64,000 nt of DNA from contig NW_003314307.1 in assembly GCF_000143415.4 (NCBI RefSeq), positions 444,859 to 508,858 of the forward strand, in the 5' to 3' direction. Positions 9,349-18,772 of this stretch are shown piece after piece. Position 1 is the first letter of the stretch. Each line of letters opens with the position of its first letter. The position numbers were made by a program, and so were the translations under genes. Origin of the DNA: Selaginella moellendorffii (lineage: Eukaryota > Streptophyta > Lycopodiopsida > Selaginellales > Selaginellaceae). The notes under the pieces are model-generated. The model was not told the DNA's origin and did not search any database. It saw only the letters and a program-made list of their open reading frames with translations.

Positions 9349-10337
9349 AACTATTGGGTGAAAGCCCAAAGCAATCGTCCCCTTGGGGGGGGCGGGGTTC
9401 CAAAACTATAGTAGGGAGAGTGTGGGGGTTGGGCCTTAGTGGAGCCAATTTGGCTAGGAAAGGCAAGTGTGACTTAGGAAGGCTATACCCATGTGTTGGG
9501 TGATGATATATCCACTAAGGAATCCAAGGTTAGAATGAATATAGATACATAAGTGAGGTAATTTGGTGAAATGTTCAAAAGTTGACTTTAGTTCCCCCAG
9601 AGGATTGAATGGTTGATGCTCCCAATCCAAGTGTGGGTGGCACTACCTACTTGGATACCTAGCATGGCTCATCAAAACCTCACTCTAACCATATAACTAG
9701 AGCACCCAAAGGGGATGGTGGGAAGAGTACCCACAAGGCTCGTGTAGAGCCATAATGTTTCGAAATGTCATCTTAGAGTGGAAAAAAAGAAGAGCAATCC
9801 ACTTGTGTGGTAACTAATGATATGGTCATACAACAAGAAAGTTCTAGAGGACATTAGGACATAGTGGTTGGGCCTATAGGCCTCAACCCCATAGCAGTGT
9901 TGGCAAACATGGCCATGGACAAAAAGGGACTTGGTAGGGACTGAAAAAGAAATATTGGAGAAGATTGTTCCCCATATCTATGAGCATTCTAAGGATATTA
10001 AGGAGTAGATTTGGAACGATTATTCATGGATAGATGGCCCAATCTTTAAGAGACGGAATTGTGATACAAGTGGTGTTGGACCATCAGTGTAACAAGGGTG
10101 AATAGGCATGGCTTTAGCGTAACGGGCTGATATGTTGGTGGTAACCTTAGATGTTGGTCATGGGATCGAACACATGGAGCATTTGGACCAAGTGCAAAGG
10201 TTGAGTGGCATAGATGGCATTCTCAGGGTTCCCAAGTTCAGAATAGGACTTATGGAGGTTGAGAGTGAGACTCTTCTAGGTGGTTAAAATTATGGTTAAG
10301 TGACTAAAGTAGAATAGAAAAATTATTCGCTTACACC
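9349..10337 (+). repeat. Second copy of the LTR 3' block (tandem duplication)
   Basis: Starts at GTGAAAGCCCAAAGC (about 9358) and follows 8355-9348 over about 1 kb with many substitutions. Shared marks: GTGGGTGGCACTACCTACTTGG, AGAGACGG, GGAGCACTTGGACCAAGTGC against GGAGCATTTGGACCAAGTGC, and the TTACAACA/TTACACCA end. It lacks the opening block and the arrays, so it is a partial tandem duplicate or the remnant of a second insertion. Confidence 0.7.
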
Positions 10338-10980
10338 AAAAACTAATCCATCTATTCAGGAATGGTCATCCCGTGACCACACCTTAGCATCTTTAGGATG
10401 CCTAAAAATATAGAAAACACCCTTCCCCAATATCCCTTCTTTAGTCCCCATTAAGTCCTTTTTTTTCCACAATTATGCTTACTAACACCACCACTGGGTT
10501 AGGGCTTGAAGGCCTGACCACTAAGTCCCATTGACATCTAGGACTTCTTTGCCATATGGCCATATCCTTGATCATTACACAAGAAGATTGTTCTTTCTTT
10601 TCCACAGTCTAAAACTTTGGGATGACATTTAGCCACGCCAGATATGCAAGTAGGTAGTGCCACCCACACTTGGATTAAAAGCATCATGAGCTAAAACTGG
10701 CTCTTGAACTCTTCACTAAGTTATCTTATTTATCTATCTATATTCACTCTCCTTCATAATGGTTATATCATCACCCACCATATAAGTATATTTTTCTTTG
10801 ATTACATTGACCTTTCTTGGCCAAATTGATTCCATTGGAGTCCTCCCCCTATTATCCTTTTGAAGCTCACCAAACCCCCTATAGTCTGGGAGATGATCAC
10901 TTTGGGTTTTCACCCTTAGACTTGGACTTTGACTCAAACTCAAACTCGGTTTTGGTCTTGGTCCTCAACTCGAACTCTAT

Positions 10981-11175
10981 TGTAAGCTCTTGAATTTGGA
11001 TTTCCCAGAAAGTCACCCGACTCAGTAATATTCAAACTTAAGAATGCTTAACCCCAAGTATCCTAAAAACTTTAACCGATTGGAAAAAGGGGTGAACTTT
11101 TATTCATGAACCTTTTTCCTTTATATTTGAACCCTTATGAATCGTCTTTTGAATTGTTCCTTTTAGTTGTTTACA
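10981..11175 (-). repeat. 3' LTR of the TRIM-like element
   Basis: 195 bp, starting TGTAAGCTCTTGAATTTGG and ending GTTGTTTACA on the plus strand. It pairs with 11387-11581. Confidence 0.82.
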
Positions 11176-11386
11176 ATCCACCATGCTTTCCTGCAAGTTG
11201 ACACCTTCATGAACTGAAGCTTACAGCTAGTGGAGCAAATTGGATTTGCCAGATGTTACTCAATATATGGTGTAATTCCCCTAACTAACCAACAAAGTTA
11301 GACCCAAGACCAGATATCAATCAACATGTGGTGCAATTCTCCTAACCAACCAACAGAGTCAGACCTAAGACCCTTCTGATACCAAA

Positions 11387-11581
11387 TGTAAGCTTTTGGA
11401 TTTGGACTTTCCAGGAGGTTACCCAATATAGTAATATTTAAATCTAAGGATGCTTAATCCCAAGTATCCCAAAACCTTTAACCGATTGAAAAAAAGGGTG
11501 CACTCTTATTTATATGCCTTTTCCCTTTATATTTAAATTTTTATAAATTGTCTCTTGAATCATTCCCTTTGGTTAATTACA
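11387..11581 (-). repeat. 5' LTR of the TRIM-like element
   Basis: 195 bp, starting TGTAAGCTTTTGGATTTGG and ending GTTAATTACA on the plus strand. The primer-binding site lies just inside it at 11371-11384. Confidence 0.82.
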
Positions 11582-12950
11582 TCCATCTCGCACTTTATCT
11601 CAAACTCCATTTTAGACTTCTTCTTGAACTCTATCTCGGACTTTTTCTCGGACTTTTTTTCGGACTCCTTCTCAGACTTTTTTTCAGACTCCATCTGGGA
11701 CTCTTTCTTAGATTCCTTCTCAGACTCAATCCTAACACTTCTATGTGTCATGATATTTGCCATATGTTAGTCTTTCTTGATTCCATTTCTAGAGACTCAT
11801 TCATCAATCACTTTATGCTCATCCCTCAAATACTTCCATTTTGACCATTGCCATATGACACCCTTTCGGCTCCACTTTGGGGCTTAGGGATTTATGTTTC
11901 ACAACTCCACCACCCATAGACAAAGTTCAATGTCCTTATTGAATAATAAACCATTTTATAAAGTAACCTTATTATGGATTACTATTTTCATCCTTAGCAC
12001 AAAGTTAATATTTATCAATGGTTTGACATTTAAGGCTCATCATACTTTACCCATCTTATAAGGAGTATAGTTTTTCCAGCTTAAAGTCTCATTAGATCAT
12101 CAATGGTAGTTTTTTACCTTTGTTTATTTAGTTCTCATAAAATCTATTAGAAACACTTTCTCTATTTCATGTAAATAACTAAAGAGAATAACTCAAGAGA
12201 CGATCCACAGGGTTTAAATATAAAAAGAAAAAGCCCATAAATAACATTATACCCCCTTTTTAATTGATTAAGAGTTTTAGGATACTTAAGGTTAAGAGTC
12301 CTTACGTGGATAACTTTCCGAAAAGTCTAAATTTAAAAGTTTACATCTCAATTTTACTACTCATTCTAAGAAAATTGACTCAAGATGTCAATATTAAAGT
12401 TCTAGAATGCAATAGTTATGTTGGTAGAGGCTGAAACTACAAGTGTGTCCAACATCTTGTATTTCACCGGTTACGCAAACTCCACTTCCCCATCCTAAAA
12501 AGTTTTGGAGCATTTAAGAATCCATGAAATTTCTTTTCTTTCATTGTTGTTTGCTACAATGTTGATCATCCTATTACTACTAGACTATTTTACCCATGCA
12601 TCAAAAACTTCAAACTTATTCATGGTGATATGTGTTTCATAGCAACATGGAACAAAACAAATTAGATTATTACTAAAGGTAAAAATTATTTAATTCAATG
12701 GAGGATAAAATATGAAAATCCAAAAATGGAGATATAAGAAATATTAAATACATTTTATTGATATAAAAAAATTACAAATAAAATATTTTATTCTTTATAT
12801 TCACCACCATTTGAAAATTTAATAAAAAGATAAAATCTTTAAGGAACTTTGAAATTACATTATATGGACATTAATTATGAATAAGGATGGAAAAGTTTTT
12901 TCACTTGAAAATTTAAAATAATAACATTTTAAAGAGTATATATTAAAGAA

Positions 12951-13012
<62 letters not shown>
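12951..13012 (+). repeat. (GT)n(AT)n microsatellite
   Basis: An uninterrupted GT dinucleotide run followed directly by an AT run, about 60 bp in all, in AT-rich retroelement debris. It is a plain compound microsatellite. Confidence 0.97.
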
Positions 13013-13015
<3 letters not shown>

Positions 13016-13404
13016 AAAATAATGTCATATTAAAAAGTGAAAATTTTGCTAGTATTTAAAAATATTTGTAATAAATACTACTCATAGTTATGCTTTCTCA
13101 TCATCACACACCATAAGGAAATGGTTTCTTGAAATGGTGAAGAAAAGTATACAGCTAAAATTTAAATCCCAAAATGTAATTAATTATTAAAATTAATATT
13201 TTAAATAATATTCTAATAGATTTTTTATTTTTTATTTTTAGATTTAAATTACATTATTAAATTATTAATAAAATGATAAATTGAAATCCTTTTAAAAACT
13301 AGTACTTTGACAAATGATATTAAAACTAAGGTATAGTGAAAAACTAATATGCAATTAAGTAGTATTTAGTATTTTTTTACCAATTTTTTCCTATATTTTT
13401 TGCA

Positions 13405-13690
13405 ATTTACGGATAACCACAATGCAAATCTATTTTGGAAAAGACTTTTGCATCTCTAAGTCTATGCAAAATATTACCTACTGATGATATATGCACTTTG
13501 TCCTTCATTGTCTTCTTGTATAAAGCTTTATTGTCTATCCCTGCATTGAGTCATCCTTTTTCTTGGCAAATGAGATAGAAGCACCAAAAGAAGATTTGTT
13601 GGGTTGGATAAACCCATACTCAAGCAACCCAGTCATTGGCCCTTGACCTTTATCTCATCTGCATGACTAAGACAAAATGGTTGTCTATAA
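13405..13690 (-). pseudogene. Gypsy reverse transcriptase remnant
   Basis: Read on the minus strand with frame changes, the sequence gives GFIQPNKSSFGASISFAKKK, then IDNKALYKKTMKDK, then RLRDAKVFSKIDLHCGY. These match the order of the Ty3/gypsy RT motifs that normally read GYI.PS.SP.GAPV.FVKKKDG, DYR.LN..T.K..YPLP and AK.FSK.DL..GYHQI. A stop follows GYP, and frame shifts separate the blocks, so the gene is dead. Confidence 0.85.
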
Positions 13691-14389
13691 ATTGGCTTTA
13701 TACTAGGCTTTAGCAGTTAACTCTACTGGAAACACATAAGTAAATTCTTCAAGCTTCACCCAAACAACCTCTTCTCCTGTGAGAGAACTTAAAGTATCTA
13801 ACTCTCTAATGAACATAAAAATCATTCCCTTTATTATAAATAGCTCCAAAGACATGGTTGACATCATCTGTGTGATGATTGGAAGATCACTCCACTAATC
13901 CAATTTGACTTGGTGAAGACTCCACTTGATCTCGGGATCAATGGGGCAATTTTGCCCTTCTTTCTTGATCACATAAGCCAAATTATTCCAAGATCAAATC
14001 CACATTCTTCATGGCAGCCAGAAAAAAATCCTCAACGAACTCCATTTTTCCCACCTTTATGAGAAGTTGCATGATGTCCCACTTCTGAGTTTCTGTGCCA
14101 ATAATCTTATACAGAGGCAACTTCCCTAAACCCTCACATTCCTTTACCAATTTTGAAAAAATAAATTGAGCTGCCAATCAATTAGGATCATCACTAAACA
14201 CTGCTTAGCTATCCCTCCACTTGAATTAGTCAAGATTTAGTCATCAAGCCACCAATATCATCACACTAGATTTGATCAATAATTCTACAATCACTAACAA
14301 ATGTTCTTTCAACTCAAAAGCCTCATTTGTACACTACACTTCCTAGATCTTCTTGTTGTTAGAAGCACCAACTCCATTGTTGTTCTTCA

Positions 14390-15010
14390 GCAATATTTTC
14401 TTCTAGTGATCCAAAAATCCACACTTGAAGCATTGATAGGATTAGTGATGCAAACCGTCTTTGAAATTTGGCCATTATTCCAGTGGCTTCTACCATTTTT
14501 GCCATGCCCTCCACCATTGCTACTATAGAAAAATCCTACCATATGGAAATTTGAGTAAGAATTCTTGCTATTGCCACTATCACTATATCCAATATCATCT
14601 TTAGAAACTCCTATTACACTAATTCTTCTTGGTGTTATCAGGCTACTACTCTTGTGACTCCTCATCCTCAAGTGCTCCAACATCCATAAAAAATTCCTCC
14701 GGCAACTTGGAAGTTTGGGTAGACTTCGTAGATTTCTACATGTTATGGTTGTGCAAACCATCTAGGAAGTAATCCTTCTCCACCTCCTCCATATAGTCAC
14801 TTCAAATTCAGCTAAACAACATTCCAAACCAATTATATACTCATTGATCAAATTGCCCTTCCTCTGCTGTAGCTAACACCAAGCATGCCAAGCATCATAG
14901 GTGCAAACTCCTACTTAAAAGCTACTACAAACTTTTCTAAGGAGGTAAATGGTCCTTTCCTAGTGCTTATTCATTAGTTATTTGCATCCACCACTGTGAT
15001 GCCTTGATTT
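14390..15010 (-). pseudogene. Gypsy gag remnant with zinc-knuckle trace
   Basis: Minus-strand frames give pieces such as KDYFLDGLHNHNM and LPEEFFMDVGALEDEESQ, then a knuckle-like CFKCGFLDH at about 14408-14432. This has the CX2CX4H spacing of a retroviral-type zinc knuckle, but a stop replaces the residue after the H and the last Cys is missing. Many stops interrupt the frame. It fits a decayed gag upstream of the RT remnant. Confidence 0.65.
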
Positions 15011-15300
15011 TCAAGGCAACCTCCAGAAGGATCAGTGGTTAAGTATCATCAAAACCTTGGACCTGGATCAGCCTTGAGATTTTACCAAGGTTTCATCTGC
15101 AATACCTTGTGATTAGATTACCACTACCACCTCAAGATTGATCAAGCTTTTCCATGCAAGTTTGCATGTCTTGCTGGGAGTCACATCTCTTGCCAAAAAA
15201 ACCTTTTACATAATCCTTCAAAACCACAATGCATAGAGCTACTAGACTATAGTGGGTTGAATAAAACTCCTTTTTGCTTTTTCTTTTCTTAATTGTTTAA

Positions 15301-16013
15301 AGTTTTTAGTTAGATACGCCATTTTCTTAGACACTCAATGACCTAATCCTCTAATTGACCTACTAATCCCATACTTAGCCTTAAGCGGATAATAGGGTGC
15401 TCAAACTTGGAATTTGCCATGTCAAGTTTCCCTCGTGCATTACACACTTAGGCATATAGTCTATCTGCTTTTGAACGTATGTTATGACATTAGCATGTGC
15501 CCTTACTTGGCGGCCATTTGTTGTATGGATTACTTCGTGCCTAGGATCGTGCAGGCAGAGTCTTTACTGGTAAAGCCTATGCATCCCTCAGCAGTAGAAC
15601 ATCTCTTCAATTCAGATGCGGCCAGTGAAGGTTAGTTTGCCCACATAGTGGTCATGATCAATTGAGGTAAGGAAGCTCAGAACCGTGTTTGTATTGCTGA
15701 AATGGTCTGGGCGTAGAGCAGATTGCAACTGTACTCCAATTAGTCTGCAAAAGTTTGGATAGAAAAGTTTGTCAAAAGTTGCTTTCCTTGTGCCGCAAGT
15801 AACCCTGTGGAAGTGGGAACTACTTGACCTTCTCCACTATGAAAATCGAAGAAACAAGCACTACAGCTTTGTGAACCTGTCCATGATCAACTGGATTGAA
15901 GGAAATTCCACTATAAATTGCTTGCAATACGCTTGTCCATGACCAGCAGAGTTCGAGAAATGCACGCTCCTCACCACCACCAGACTCATATATTGTATGT
16001 GAAAAGAATACCT
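15301..16013. other. Junction between retroelement debris and the PPR gene
   Basis: No conserved frame or RNA gene is visible. The base composition changes from AT-rich debris to the more balanced composition of the gene island. The part next to 16013 is the presumed 3' flank of the PPR gene on the minus strand. Confidence 0.5.
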
Positions 16014-18005
16014 TTATCTAAGGGTGTATGCGTTTGCCAGTAAGAGGTAAGGTCCAGGTACATGATGATCCAAATTAGTTGTCGCCACCTTTCCCAACCG
16101 TGCATTACCATGTAATTTACACTTTCCCAGGAGAATTGTCCATGCTCCCGGATCCGCACAAGAGGTGACCAGTTCTCTCGCCTCCTCCAGCCTCCCACTC
16201 CGCCCCAAGAGATCAATCAAACAGTGGTAGTGTTGGACGCCGGGAGCTATCCCACAGTCCGTACACATTACCCGGAAATAGTACAGCCCCTCATGCAACC
16301 GCCCACCGTGGCTGCACGCCGCCAGGATGGTCACAAACGTCAGGTCACTGGGTTCGACCCCCTCTCCAAACATTGTCGAGAACAATACCATGGCCAGCTC
16401 CACAAGACCATTCTGAGAATATGCGGCTACCATGGTGCTCCACAGCACGGGGCTGCCATGGTACGGAAGTAAGAGCGCGTGGAACTCGTTAGCAGCTGCG
16501 GTGAGGTCTCCGCATCCTCCGTACATGCTGATGATGAGACCCCCCAACATGAGCTCATTTGACACGGAGTTGAATTCTCTGAAATTTGCGTGGATTGATC
16601 GGGCATCAGAGAGCGAGCCAATGCAGCTGCACGCGAAAAACGCACTCGCAAAAGCGCTCTCATCTGGGTGATACCCTTCTTGGTTCATCCTCCGGAAGAG
16701 GGATATCCCCTCGATTCCATGGCCGTTTTGGGCATATGCCGCGATCATCACGCTCCATGTCACTGTGTTCCAGCACGGCATTGTGTCGAACAACAACTGG
16801 GCTTCCTCAAGATGCCCGTGCTGGGCATATCCAGCCAGCATTGCAGTCCACGTCACAACGTTGGGTGCTGAAGTGGACTCTAGCATGGCTTGTGCCTTGT
16901 CCAAATACCCGTTTCGGGCATATGCAGCGAGCATCGCAGTCCACGAGATGTCATCTTGCTGAGGCATTTTTGCGAAGACATCTTCCGCCTCTGAAATGTT
17001 TCCACTCTCGGAGAACGCGTTAAAGATGGCCGTGCAGGATATAATATCGCGCTCGGGCATTTCTGTGAACATCGCCATCGCTTTAAGAGTATGCCCAGCT
17101 CGGGCATATGCCTCCGTCATAGAGGACCAAGCAACAATGTCCAACGCTGGCATCTGGTTAAACAACGCCCGACCTTGTGTGAGTCTTCCAGTTGCTGCAA
17201 GCGCATTCAAGAGCGTCGTCCACGAAAACAGGTCTCTCTCGGGCATTCTCTCGAAGATCGTCCTTGCTTCGCTCAGATCCTCGCCCTGCGACACTGCTGC
17301 GATGGCAAAGTTGTACGAGGCAACATCGCGCTCCGGCATCTCCTGGAAAAGTTTCAGAGCTTCGGTGAAACGCCCGTCTCGGACAAGGGCACCCAAGAGG
17401 CCGTTCCATGACAGGATGTCGTGGCAGGCCATGTCATCGAACACCAACCGCGCGTCGTCGTAGTGTTTGCTGTGCTGGAGCATTGTGTTCCACGTCACAA
17501 GAGACCACCCGGGCATTGTATCAAACATGCTCCACGCCTTTTCCAAATGCCCACTAGCGGCATTTGCTACAATGATAATGTTCCACGAGATTATGTTCTT
17601 GTGTGGCATGCTGTCAAATATTTCATTCGATTCATTTAGAAATGGAACATCAGAATAGGCTTTGAGGATTGCAGTCCACGAAACCACGTCCCAACACGGC
17701 ATGTTTTCGAACATCAATCTTGCGGTGTACAAATCCCCGTTACTGGCATATGCAGTGACGATGATGTTCCACGAAAAAAGATTCGGCTCCGGAAGGCTAT
17801 CAAACACCTCGCGGGCTTTCTCAACACTTCCGTGCTTCCCATACATTTCGATGACAAGGTTGGCGAGGAAAATGTTGTGGCGGTGCTCGCTGGCGGAGAT
17901 CGTCGCGTGGATCTTTTGGGCTTGCTGGAGACTCCGGCACGACTTGACCAGGTTGGCGTACAATGCTGGGTCCGATTGATCCATTGCAGCAGTGGTCAAG
18001 TGCAT
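16014..18005 (-). CDS. Pentatricopeptide repeat protein (PLS-like, no DYW)
   Basis: 663 residues in one exon. An N-terminal lead of about 35 residues (YANLVKSCRSLQQAQKIH) is followed by about 18 PPR motifs. From about residue 79 there is a long run of roughly a dozen 31-residue S-type motifs (pattern D.VSWTAML.AYA.NG.L..A...F..MP), then longer L/P-type motifs (DESAFASAFFACSCIG, SDLTFVTILAACSHGG) and the usual end (HCLIDLLGRSGRLEEA, then WTILLGKCKLHG). The frame stops at LLANAYTLR, where E and DYW domains would normally begin. PPR proteins bind organellar RNA, with one base read per motif. Targeting is not obvious from the N-terminus. The intronless structure is typical of the family. Confidence 0.95.
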   Translation of the reverse strand: MHLTTAAMDQSDPALYANLVKSCRSLQQAQKIHATISASEHRHNIFLANLVIEMYGKHGSVEKAREVFDSLPEPNLFSWNIIVTAYASNGDLYTARLMFENMPCWDVVSWTAILKAYSDVPFLNESNEIFDSMPHKNIISWNIIIVANAASGHLEKAWSMFDTMPGWSLVTWNTMLQHSKHYDDARLVFDDMACHDILSWNGLLGALVRDGRFTEALKLFQEMPERDVASYNFAIAAVSQGEDLSEARTIFERMPERDLFSWTTLLNALAATGRLTQGRALFNQMPALDIVAWSSMTEAYARAGHTLKAMAMFTEMPERDIISCTAIFNAFSESGNISEAEDVFAKMPQQDDISWTAMLAAYARNGYLDKAQAMLESTSAPNVVTWTAMLAGYAQHGHLEEAQLLFDTMPCWNTVTWSVMIAAYAQNGHGIEGISLFRRMNQEGYHPDESAFASAFFACSCIGSLSDARSIHANFREFNSVSNELMLGGLIISMYGGCGDLTAAANEFHALLLPYHGSPVLWSTMVAAYSQNGLVELAMVLFSTMFGEGVEPSDLTFVTILAACSHGGRLHEGLYYFRVMCTDCGIAPGVQHYHCLIDLLGRSGRLEEARELVTSCADPGAWTILLGKCKLHGNARLGKVATTNLDHHVPGPYLLLANAYTLR

Positions 18006-18772
18006 CGTTTTGACCCGTGTGAATCAATCCCAATCGCTTTGATTTTCAACTGTTTTGGATCGAGATGATCTAGCCATCTTTGCTACACCATAAAAACGCT
18101 TTGATTCTCCACTACTCAAAGCTGGGACTGGGACTGATGAGAGAAAGTCTGAATTGCTTCCATCGACTTCGACTTCTCGTTATGAAGATTCTACTCTCCA
18201 CAGTCGCCGTCGCCGACATTGCGCAAGCGGAAAAAATTGGTTTGATAACCAAAAAGAGGAAACAAAGAAGGCCCGGCCCTACCCCGAACGAAAAAGTTCC
18301 ATGTATAAAAACTAAAGGAAAGAAACACCCAGACGTGGCGGGAATGCAAAGTGATTACGTGGCGGACGACGTGGCATGGCATGGCATGGCTGCCGAGCCT
18401 CTCGAGCCTGCCGAGGCTGGACATCCGAGGCTGGCATTGCTTTTGCCGAGGCTGCCGTGGGTATGCCGCCCATGATGCCATGCTTGGGGAAGGGGCAAAA
18501 GAATCGAAAGCTCCAAGAAGAGGTTTATATTTCGGGATGGAGATGGAGGGTTTTGTGGCTTTGCTGTGGAGATGGAAGGCGCCCCGGCGACGATCCTGCC
18601 GCATTCCGTCTAGGAAGCGCAAGCGATCGATCGATCCATCGCCGCGGCGGGAAGGGTGGATCTTTGGTTGTTGATTTCTTTGTTTGGCCGATCACCTTGA
18701 TCGCAGACTGAGCGGGCGCCTTGTGAGCTGAAATATTGCCGAGATTTTGGCAGCTATGCGCGATCGCCGGTC
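18006..18772. other. Divergent promoter region, PPR gene and membrane protein gene
   Basis: 767 bp between the PPR start (minus) and the next ATG (plus). It contains short repeats of CCGAGGCTGG-type text at about 18400-18460, overlapping GGCATGGCATGG at about 18372-18390, and CGATCGATCGATCC at 18624-18637. No coding sequence is supported. I see no clear TATA box. Confidence 0.5.

Larger units (their letters stand above)
10981..11581 (-). mobile_element. TRIM-like miniature LTR retroelement
   Basis: Two 195-bp direct repeats (10981-11175 and 11387-11581), each with TGTAAG...TTACA ends, flank only 211 bp of internal DNA with no coding capacity. Two bases inside the right-hand repeat the minus strand reads TGGTATCAGAAGGG, a tRNA-iMet-type primer site. 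The orientation is therefore minus, with the 5' LTR on the right. Flanks TCTAT (10976-10980) and TCCAT (11582-11586) look like a 5-bp target duplication with one change. The repeats agree at roughly 80% by eye, mostly transitions, so the insertion is old. Size and structure fit terminal-repeat retrotransposons in miniature. Confidence 0.82.
10350..11903 (-). repeat. LTR-like terminal repeat B, interrupted by a TRIM
   Basis: On the minus strand it begins TGTGAAACATAAATCCC at 11903 after the purine tract GGGTGGTGGAGT. It passes a short array (11590-11740 and about 10922-10980), then the GTGAAA(A)CCCAAAG block at about 10900, and ends near 10350, where it abuts the tail of the plus-strand copy. 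It is interrupted at 10981-11581 by the miniature retroelement. Confidence 0.65.
11904..15300 (-). mobile_element. Decayed chromovirus copy B, internal region
   Basis: Minus-strand Ty3/gypsy remains between LTR-like repeat B and the gene island. Degenerate gag lies at about 14390-15010 and degenerate RT at about 13405-13690. The rest is AT-rich with many stops, and integrase is no longer recognisable here. The order gag, RT, LTR from right to left fits one minus-strand element. I could not find its 5' LTR, so the left-over is truncated. Confidence 0.65.

Noticed and set aside
11548-11844. Leu/Phe- or Ser/Asp-rich ORFs
   Set aside because: They are frames through the array of LTR B and the end of the nested TRIM.
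16224-17979. Plus-strand ORFs across the PPR gene
   Set aside because: They are antisense shadows of the repetitive minus-strand coding sequence.
18191-18711. ORFs of 107-143 codons upstream of the tweety-like gene
   Set aside because: They overlap each other on both strands, have odd composition and match no family. The region is best seen as promoter and leader.
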